From: an uncultured Ruminococcus sp.
GTDB taxonomy: Bacteria > Bacillota > Clostridia > Oscillospirales > Ruminococcaceae
Length of the DNA: 8,207 nt
Reading direction: 5' to 3'
Assembly (NCBI GenBank): GCA_900556055.1
Contig: USNJ01000092.1
Coordinates: 1 to 8,207 of the forward strand
Below, piece after piece: positions 1-5,437 of the stretch. The notes under the pieces are model-generated. The model had not been told where the DNA came from. It saw nothing but the letters and a program-made list of their open reading frames with translations, and made no database searches. The stretch's first letter is position 1. Each line of letters starts with the position of its first letter. Both the position numbers and the translations under genes were made by a program.

Positions 1-104
1 CCCTTGCGAGGGCGACCAGCCATTGCCCAAGCCCCAAGAGGGCTGCCCAAGGGCTGGACCCCAACGCTTTTTAGTTTGGGTGCGGGTCTGTTGGTGCTGT
101 TCAC
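1..104 (+). repeat. Dispersed hairpin-rich intergenic repeat, left copy
   Basis: This stretch matches the reverse complement of the right end of the window. Positions 1-21 equal the complement of 8173-8193, 49-77 equal that of 8131-8159, 79-93 equal that of 8114-8128, and 96-104 equal that of 8065-8073. It contains nested dyads: CCCT/AGGG (1-4 with 9-12), CCAGCC/GGCTGG (16-21 with 52-57) and an inner AGCCC/GGGCT (30-34 with 40-44). The central loop differs from the right copy and holds a direct repeat TGCCCAAG (24-31 and 44-51). A small hairpin TGTTC-acct-GAACA lies at 98-111. The element appears cut by the window edge. It encodes no protein. A REP-like or MITE-like role is inferred; the hairpin followed by TTTTT (68-72) could also end transcription entering from the left. 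Confidence 0.85.
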
Positions 105-196
105 CTGAACATAAAAAGCAAAATTAGCACCTCAAAGCAGCGCATCTCACAAAAGTGAAATTATCAAAAAAACATCTTTATGCTAATAAATTTATG

Positions 197-225
197 TTGA
201 CTTTTCAGGAGCATTCGTTTATAAT
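197..225 (+). promoter_or_regulatory. Sigma-A promoter of the GH74 gene
   Basis: A -35 box TTGACT (197-202) and a perfect -10 box TATAAT (220-225) are separated by exactly 17 bp. Transcription should start near 231-233, leaving a leader of about 35 nt before the ATG at 267. The stretch between the left repeat and this promoter (112-196) is AT-rich, and I see no other element in it. Confidence 0.85.
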
Positions 226-231
226 AGTAGA

Positions 232-245
232 TGGAAACGTTTACT
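232..245 (+). promoter_or_regulatory. LacI/CcpA-family operator (cre-like site)
   Basis: The 14-mer TGGAAACGTTTACT is centred on CG at 238-239 with an AAACGTTT core. It matches the classical cre consensus TGWNANCGNTNWCA except at positions 3 and 14. It sits on the predicted transcription start, where a bound LacI-family protein would block initiation. Either CcpA-mediated catabolite repression or a local LacI-type sugar regulator would fit; no regulator gene is in the window. The site and its position are seen; its function is inferred. Confidence 0.65.
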
Positions 246-254
246 ATACTTAAA

Positions 255-259
255 AGGAG
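255..259 (+). promoter_or_regulatory. Ribosome binding site fixing the GH74 start
   Basis: AGGAG lies 7 nt before the ATG at 267. An in-frame ATG at 231 has no such site and falls at the predicted transcription start, so it cannot be used. A third in-frame ATG at 279 lies 19 nt from the AGGAG, which is too far. Confidence 0.85.
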
Positions 260-266
260 CGTACAT

Positions 267-2498
267 ATGAGCATAAAAATGAAAAAAACTGCGGCTTTTG
301 CTGTTGCTGTCATGATGAGCGTTTTCTCGCTGACAGGCTGCAAATCCTCAGACAGCGGCGATAATGCCGATAATTCTGCGGAAACTACTGCTGCTCCCGC
401 TGCTGAATCGGTCGATGTCGGCTACATAAACCCCGACTGGACTTACGGTCAGGTCAACATGGGCGGCGGCGGATTTGTTACGGGACTGATCTCCGTTCCC
501 GCTCAGAAGGATCTTTTCTTCGCACGTACTGATGTCGGCGGTGCTTACCGCTGGGATGAATCAAACAAGAGATGGATCTCCCTCTCCTACGGCATCACTG
601 AGGACGACAGAGGTTTGCTGTCTATTGACGGTCTTGCTGTCGATCCCAGCAACTCAAACAATGTTTATATGCTTGCAGGCTGTTCATATTTCAGCAGCGG
701 CAAGACAGCTATTCTTATCTCCCACGACTGCGGCGATACCTTTAAGCAGGTCGAAGTCACAAGCATGATAACCGCAAGCGGCAACGGCATGGGCAGACAG
801 AACGGCGAGCGTATCGCTGTCGACCCGAACAACGGTCAGAACATCTTAGTCGGCGGAAGAACGGGCGGCATCATTCGTTCGACTGACGGCGGCGAGACAT
901 GGGCTGCTGTTGACTTCCCGTCAAAGGGCACGGGAAATGCTGTCGGCGTTATCTCGATAGTTTACGACAACAAGACTCCCGACACCGTTTATGCGGGCAT
1001 TTCCGACAAGGGCGACAACATTTTCGTTTCCAAGGACGGCGGCGCAACATGGTCTGTTCTCCCCGTTACTATGGATGAAAGATTTATGCCCCAGAGAATG
1101 CAGATGAACCGGAACGGCTGTCTGCTTATCTCGGCTGCAAATGCTGAAGGTCCCTGGAACCCCGGCTTCGGCGGACTTTACAGATATGATCCCGCTTCGG
1201 GCAATACCGATGACATCACGCCTAAGGACAATCCTATCGCTGATGTTGCCGTTCACCCTGATGATCCCGACAAGATGGTTGCCTGCACTATCAACAGATG
1301 GGAACAGCAGCCGAACGGTGCTTACGGCGATGATTTCTATTTCACCTCCGACGGCGGCAAGACATGGACCAGCCTTCTTGAAAAGGGCACAATGAAGATG
1401 AACGCAAACGGCTGCAAGTGGATCGAGGGCTATGCTATCCACTGGTGCGGCGACCTTATGATAGACCCGAACAATCCTGACAGACTTATGGTCACATCGG
1501 GCAACGGCGTTTTCGCATGTGACAACATCTGGGACGACGCTCCCGAGTTCTATTTCAACGCATACGGCATTGAGGAAACTGTTCCTCTTGATATCGTAAG
1601 CGTAAAGGGCGGCAACCTCGTTTCGGCTATCGGCGACTATGACGGATTCGATCACTCCGATGTCCGTGAGCAGGGCAGACTCCACACCTATGCTATCGGC
1701 ACAACAACAGGCATTGACGTTGCAGGCTCTAACCATGATGTATGGGTAAAGTGCGGCGGCAAGGAAAATGAAATGAAGGTGCTTTACAGCGAAAACGGCG
1801 GCGACAGCTGGACGCTGATACAGAACGTCCCCGAAACTGTCGGCGGAAAGGTTCCCTACGAGGGCAAGGTCTGCCTGACAGCTGACGGCGGCACTATCAT
1901 TTACAGCCCGTCCAACGTATACAACACATATTACACGACCGACAGAGGTGAAACATGGACAGCCTGCGAGGGCATCTCGGGCGGAATGTCCGTCAGGGGA
2001 GATCCCGTAAATCCCGATTATGTTTATGCTTCACTGGGCGGCTCGTTCTATGTAAGCTCCGACGGCGGAAAGACTTTCAGTCAGACACTCAACTCCATGA
2101 GCGCATACGACAGATTTGCTGTCTGCGCTGACAAGGAAGGCATGGTTTACGTTCCTATCAACGGTCTTAGCGTATCGACCGACCACGGCGAAACATTCAC
2201 AAGAATTGATTCCGTCAAGTTCTGCGATGCAGTAGGCGTTGGAATCGGCAAGACTGAGAACGATCCTTACGTTATCTATATGTGGGGCACACCCGAAACT
2301 GAGGACACAAAGGCAAGAAACCTCTGGATGTCCGAGGACGAGGGCAAGACATGGACAAGAGTAAACGACGACCTCCACTACTTCGGCGGCCCCGGCAACG
2401 GAAAGTTCGTAGTCGGCGACATGAATGTTTACGGCAGATGCTATATGTCCACAGTCGGACTCGGAATCGCTTACTGCGACAAGACCGACAAATCATGA
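267..2498 (+). CDS. Lipoprotein endo-xyloglucanase, glycoside hydrolase family 74
   Basis: The 743-residue protein probably cleaves the beta-1,4-glucan backbone of xyloglucan outside the cell. Residues 1-24 form a lipoprotein signal peptide with lipobox LTGC (Cys25), followed by a Ser/Asp/Ala-rich linker to about residue 50. The rest has the two-beta-propeller signature of GH74. Nine Asp-box motifs (S/T-x-D-x-G-x-T/S-W/F) start near residues 152, 205, 255, 360, 508, 557, 597, 637 and 689. The diagnostic ARTDVGGAYRW carries Asp89, matching the catalytic Asp70 of Clostridium thermocellum Xgh74A. AIGDYDGFDH carries Asp457, the likely counterpart of Asp480 there. No dockerin or carbohydrate-binding module follows, so the enzyme is likely membrane-tethered rather than cellulosomal. 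Lys codons after the lipobox are almost all AAG, unlike the mixed use in polA, which suggests high expression. It is monocistronic, with its own promoter, operator and terminator. Endo versus exo action, and strict xyloglucan specificity, cannot be read from sequence. Confidence 0.92.
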   Translation: MSIKMKKTAAFAVAVMMSVFSLTGCKSSDSGDNADNSAETTAAPAAESVDVGYINPDWTYGQVNMGGGGFVTGLISVPAQKDLFFARTDVGGAYRWDESNKRWISLSYGITEDDRGLLSIDGLAVDPSNSNNVYMLAGCSYFSSGKTAILISHDCGDTFKQVEVTSMITASGNGMGRQNGERIAVDPNNGQNILVGGRTGGIIRSTDGGETWAAVDFPSKGTGNAVGVISIVYDNKTPDTVYAGISDKGDNIFVSKDGGATWSVLPVTMDERFMPQRMQMNRNGCLLISAANAEGPWNPGFGGLYRYDPASGNTDDITPKDNPIADVAVHPDDPDKMVACTINRWEQQPNGAYGDDFYFTSDGGKTWTSLLEKGTMKMNANGCKWIEGYAIHWCGDLMIDPNNPDRLMVTSGNGVFACDNIWDDAPEFYFNAYGIEETVPLDIVSVKGGNLVSAIGDYDGFDHSDVREQGRLHTYAIGTTTGIDVAGSNHDVWVKCGGKENEMKVLYSENGGDSWTLIQNVPETVGGKVPYEGKVCLTADGGTIIYSPSNVYNTYYTTDRGETWTACEGISGGMSVRGDPVNPDYVYASLGGSFYVSSDGGKTFSQTLNSMSAYDRFAVCADKEGMVYVPINGLSVSTDHGETFTRIDSVKFCDAVGVGIGKTENDPYVIYMWGTPETEDTKARNLWMSEDEGKTWTRVNDDLHYFGGPGNGKFVVGDMNVYGRCYMSTVGLGIAYCDKTDKS

Positions 2499-2518
2499 TA
2501 TAAAACCGAATAAAAATA

Positions 2519-2560
2519 CGGGAGCTGTCCGATAATGGATAGCTCCCGTTCTTTTATTTT
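2519..2560 (+). terminator. Intrinsic terminator between convergent genes, probably bidirectional
   Basis: A 12-bp stem (2519-2530 with 2537-2548, one G-T wobble) closes a GATAAT loop and is followed by a T-rich run at 2549-2560. It lies 20 nt after the GH74 stop. On the other strand the A-rich stretch at 2502-2518 becomes a U-rich tail, so the same hairpin can end the minus-strand operon, whose last stop codon (2554-2556) is inside the T-run. Confidence 0.88.
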
Positions 2561-3093
2561 ACAGTATATTTTCTTATCTCACAGTTGCCCATGAAGAAAT
2601 GTGCGAAATCATCGGCTGTCATGTCGTTGAAGTAGCTTTCTATCACTCTGCAAACGCCGCCGTGGCATACTATCAGGACATTTTTATCATTATATCTCAG
2701 GATAATATCATCAAGTGCGCTGTATACACGGTGGGAAAGCTGAAAGAGCGACTCGCCGCCGTCGGGCATCCGCTTTCCGAAATCCAGCTTCGCCTGAAGA
2801 AATCCCCCGGCAGAGCGGTGCTTTCCCTCGTAGCTGCCGTAATCCCACTCTCTGAGACGTTCATCGGTCACTGTCGGGATATGAAGTCGGTCGGAAACGT
2901 GCTTTGCCGTCTGCTGCGCCCTTATCATCGGCGAGACTATTATTGCGGAAAGAGCGGGGAGCTTTTCGGCTTCGTCTGCGAGCCTTTCAGCCTGTTCATG
3001 CCCCCTTTCGGTCAGCATGAGATCGGTCGCACCGCATATCAGATCCTCTTTGTTGAACGGCGTTTCGCCGTGTCTTGCAGCATAGATAATCAT
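2554..3093 (-). CDS. Histidine phosphatase family protein (phosphoglycerate mutase superfamily)
   Basis: This 179-residue cytoplasmic protein should be a phosphomonoesterase working through a phosphohistidine intermediate. The N-terminal RHGET motif gives Arg7 and the nucleophile His8. Arg58 in SPMIRAQQT, Glu82 in REWDYGSYEG (likely proton donor) and His144 in VCHGGVCR complete the active site. Length and layout fit small phosphatases of the CobC/PhoE/GpmB type rather than glycolytic mutase, which is longer. No cobalamin genes are nearby, so alpha-ribazole phosphatase is not supported and the substrate is unknown. The ATG at 3093 is chosen because the protein then begins MIIYAARHGET, as in the family. 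An upstream in-frame extension to 3180 only gives Ala-rich sequence that overlaps the preceding gene. A weak GGTGA lies just before the ATG and overlaps the previous stop region. It is the last gene of the operon, 10 nt after the DUF2207 gene. Confidence 0.88.
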   Translation of the reverse strand: MIIYAARHGETPFNKEDLICGATDLMLTERGHEQAERLADEAEKLPALSAIIVSPMIRAQQTAKHVSDRLHIPTVTDERLREWDYGSYEGKHRSAGGFLQAKLDFGKRMPDGGESLFQLSHRVYSALDDIILRYNDKNVLIVCHGGVCRVIESYFNDMTADDFAHFFMGNCEIRKYTVK

Positions 3094-3103
3094 TTCATCA
3101 CCA

Positions 3104-4972
3104 TTAATCGAAGCTGCTGCCCGAGCTGCCGCTGTCGAAGCTGCCGCCGTCCGAAAATCCGCCGCCGTCGCCGCCGTCATAGCTTGAGATGGACGGGTCG
3201 GAAACGTAGTTCACGCTGCCCGACATCGCATCAAACATACTGTACATATAGCCGTTCAGCCACATATCGTAATAATCCGTGTCGCTGTAGTAATCGGGTA
3301 TCTGCTTCGGGTCGATATTCTTCAGCAGCTTTGATATCCTTTTCGCCTGACCTATCGCTGCGGCGTAAATGAGGTACTCCGTCCACACGCCGAAATTCTC
3401 GATCGGGATATCGTTCGACGATGTGCAGCCCGTTATGAATTTCTTGAATTTCATGCACTTTGCGTACAGCCTTTCGCCCTGCTCATTCAGCAGAGTTACG
3501 TCCATTTTCACGCTTTTTATTATGCCGCATATGCCGATGTAAATAAGCACCTCACCTATCAGCGGGAAAATAAAGTAATCGAAATCCCCGTGCGCAAGGG
3601 CGATAGTTATGCCTGCGGCAGCTGCGAGTATTATGTACTTTGCAAATTTCGGGAGCGTAAACGGCGGGAATTTTATCTGTTCGCCCGTCAGGTGATATCC
3701 GTCAAAGGAGGTCCTTATCAGGTCGTTGAATCTGGAGCGCATATTGTACGCATCATCGGGATTGTCCCTGAGATATTTTCCGAACATTCCGACGGTTATG
3801 CTGTCGGACGTTCTTCCGCAGCCGTGGGCGATAGCGGCATTTATCATGTCAAGTGCGACCTGCTCATATTCGCAGACATCAGCCGTATGTTCATGCACTG
3901 CAATAACGGACTCGCCGTTTTCCTTTTTCACGGTTATCGCACCGACTGACGCGAGCCGCAGCATCGCCGATGAAAAGATATTTCTGAAATCCACACCGAG
4001 ATTATCGTAAAATCCCGAAAGCTCGGCAAATGCCGCCGTTGTGAGTTCATCGGGAACTTCTACATTATTTCCCGCAAACGGCTCTTCGGGGACTGCAAAG
4101 CGCTTTGACTTCATAAGCTTCGGCTTAATGACCGCTTTTCTGATGATGAATGCTATCGGCGTGCAGATAAAGGTCAGGAACGCACCGAGCTTTGCCATGA
4201 CCATGCCTGCGCTGTCGAAGGACTTCATCTCATTTTCGTATTCTACGACAGCCGATTCATCGTCGAGAACGCTTTGGATAGATACCGAATCGTCAAATCT
4301 CACGGCATCGGGGAATATCTCCTTCGGCATGAGCAGCCTTACAGCGACCGCCTTGTATGTCGGGATATCGTCGCAGGTGAATACCGCCCTGCTGCCGCTT
4401 TCCTTGACGAATTCGCCGTTTGACGGGCCGTGCGCCCATATCTTGTATTCTTCCTCGTCAATGGCTTCGGGCAGCTCAACAAATCCCTCGAGATGCTCTA
4501 CCATTGACGCTTCATTTTCAGATGTGACATTCCAGCGGAATTCCGCAGCGTCAGTGCCGATTATTACCGCATTTTCGACCGTATAGGATATCTCGGCAAC
4601 ATGGCTCTCGTTGGTGCTGTCCTGATAGATATCGACCGTGACTTCGTTTCCGTCCCTGTAAACGGCAGCGCAGCCTATGGGACGGTCATCGTCCTTAGCG
4701 TCAAGCATCGTCATCGGAATGCCGTCAAACGATACCGAAAAGTTTGTCAGCGTGTATTCGTCATTGTCGATATAGCTTCGTGAATATCGTGTTATCGCCT
4801 CACCGCCGCCGTAATAGCAGTCCCATGTTTCGGTGATATCCGCACTTCCGTCGGGATTAAGAAATATCTCAACATTTGTGTTGTTCACGTCCATGTACTT
4901 GTCGGCAGATGCGCTGACGACCATAGCCGAGGACAGAAGCAAAGCGGCAAAGACCGCACTTATTTTCTTCAT
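3104..4972 (-). CDS. DUF2207 family membrane protein, function unknown
   Basis: The 622-residue protein has a signal peptide (about 1-23, cleavage after ASA) and an extracellular beta-rich domain (24-256), the DUF2207 region. A membrane segment follows at about 257-279, then a cytoplasmic domain (280-442). A membrane hairpin at about 443-461 and 464-486 leads into a C-terminal cytoplasmic domain. The motif VWTEYLIYAAAIGQA (529-543) is typical of the conserved C-terminal part of DUF2207 proteins. The protein ends in a low-complexity Gly/Ser/Asp tail (599-622), also usual for the family. No catalytic residues are recognisable and the biochemical role is unknown; a cell-envelope role is only a guess. 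Its ATG directly abuts the TAA of the acetyltransferase gene (TAAATG), with AGGG about 9 nt upstream, indicating translational coupling. The family assignment is from remembered family features, not a search. Confidence 0.85.
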   Translation of the reverse strand: MKKISAVFAALLLSSAMVVSASADKYMDVNNTNVEIFLNPDGSADITETWDCYYGGGEAITRYSRSYIDNDEYTLTNFSVSFDGIPMTMLDAKDDDRPIGCAAVYRDGNEVTVDIYQDSTNESHVAEISYTVENAVIIGTDAAEFRWNVTSENEASMVEHLEGFVELPEAIDEEEYKIWAHGPSNGEFVKESGSRAVFTCDDIPTYKAVAVRLLMPKEIFPDAVRFDDSVSIQSVLDDESAVVEYENEMKSFDSAGMVMAKLGAFLTFICTPIAFIIRKAVIKPKLMKSKRFAVPEEPFAGNNVEVPDELTTAAFAELSGFYDNLGVDFRNIFSSAMLRLASVGAITVKKENGESVIAVHEHTADVCEYEQVALDMINAAIAHGCGRTSDSITVGMFGKYLRDNPDDAYNMRSRFNDLIRTSFDGYHLTGEQIKFPPFTLPKFAKYIILAAAAGITIALAHGDFDYFIFPLIGEVLIYIGICGIIKSVKMDVTLLNEQGERLYAKCMKFKKFITGCTSSNDIPIENFGVWTEYLIYAAAIGQAKRISKLLKNIDPKQIPDYYSDTDYYDMWLNGYMYSMFDAMSGSVNYVSDPSISSYDGGDGGGFSDGGSFDSGSSGSSFD

Positions 4973-5437
4973 TTACGACAGCCCTTTCAGATAAATTATT
5001 GCGTTTTCCTTGGGTTCACGGTAAAAATCCCACCTTATTCCCGCCTTCTGAAATCCGCAGCGTTCGTACAGCGTGACCGCCGCCGTGTTCGATTCACGGA
5101 CTTCAAGGCTTATTGTCTTAATGCCGCTTTCGGCAAATATCTCCGTCATTTTTCCGATGATAAGCCTGCCTATGCCCTGCCGCCTATAAGCCTCGGAAAC
5201 GGCAATGCTGTTAAGGCAGCCCTCGTCAAGCACGGACGAGAACACGGCAAATCCCGCAAGTGCGCCGTTTTCATCGGTGCAGGCGAGAACATATCCCCCG
5301 TCACGGCGGCACTCCTCCGCAAGCGACCGTGCGCTCCATGCATCAGCACCGACCGAACGCTTGTCAAGCTCGGCTATCCGGGAGATAAGCTCCGCTTCGT
5401 CCGCCGAAACGAGGTGAAAATCAGCCCTTTGCATCAT
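4973..5437 (-). CDS. rimI: GNAT N-acetyltransferase, RimI-like (ribosomal protein bS18 alanine acetyltransferase)
   Basis: The 154-residue protein is predicted to transfer acetyl from acetyl-CoA to the N-terminal alanine of ribosomal protein S18. The acetyl-CoA-binding loop is RRQGIG (residues 85-90) after the LNSIAVSEAY strand. The C-terminal block LEVRESNTAAVTLYERCGF (111-129) and the following FYREPKENAIIYL match RimI closely. Glu112 and Tyr124 are 12 residues apart, as are catalytic Glu103 and Tyr115 of Salmonella RimI. The ATG at 5437 is chosen because it gives the usual family length and is preceded by GAGGGA; the adjacent ATG at 5434 is also possible. A start at 5482 would add 15 unconserved residues inside polA. 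The gene overlaps the polA end by 17 nt. RimI often sits next to tsaB/tsaD, but neither is here, so another N-terminal acetyltransferase substrate remains possible. Confidence 0.85.
   Translation of the reverse strand: MMQRADFHLVSADEAELISRIAELDKRSVGADAWSARSLAEECRRDGGYVLACTDENGALAGFAVFSSVLDEGCLNSIAVSEAYRRQGIGRLIIGKMTEIFAESGIKTISLEVRESNTAAVTLYERCGFQKAGIRWDFYREPKENAIIYLKGLS

Noticed and set aside
231..266. In-frame upstream ATG that would extend the GH74 protein by 12 residues
   Set aside because: It lies at the predicted transcription start, overlaps the operator, has no ribosome binding site and would put unrelated residues before the signal peptide.
921..1736. 271-codon open frame antisense to the GH74 gene
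   Set aside because: It has no recognisable domain, no ribosome binding site, and lies wholly opposite a strongly supported gene with biased codon use that keeps the complement open.
267..2498. Sialidase or generic BNR-repeat protein
   Set aside because: Asp boxes occur in both, but TDVGGAYRW and GDxxGFxH are GH74 features, and no sialidase Arg triad or FRIP motif was seen.
3094..3180. Ala-rich N-terminal extension of the phosphatase
   Set aside because: It is translated from the Gly/Ser tail of the preceding gene in another frame; the family starts right at MIIYAARHGET.
2599..3372. 257-codon plus-strand open frame opposite the phosphatase and DUF2207 genes
   Set aside because: Its translation is Arg/Ser/Cys-rich nonsense over the triplet-rich tail, and both minus-strand genes carry clear family motifs.
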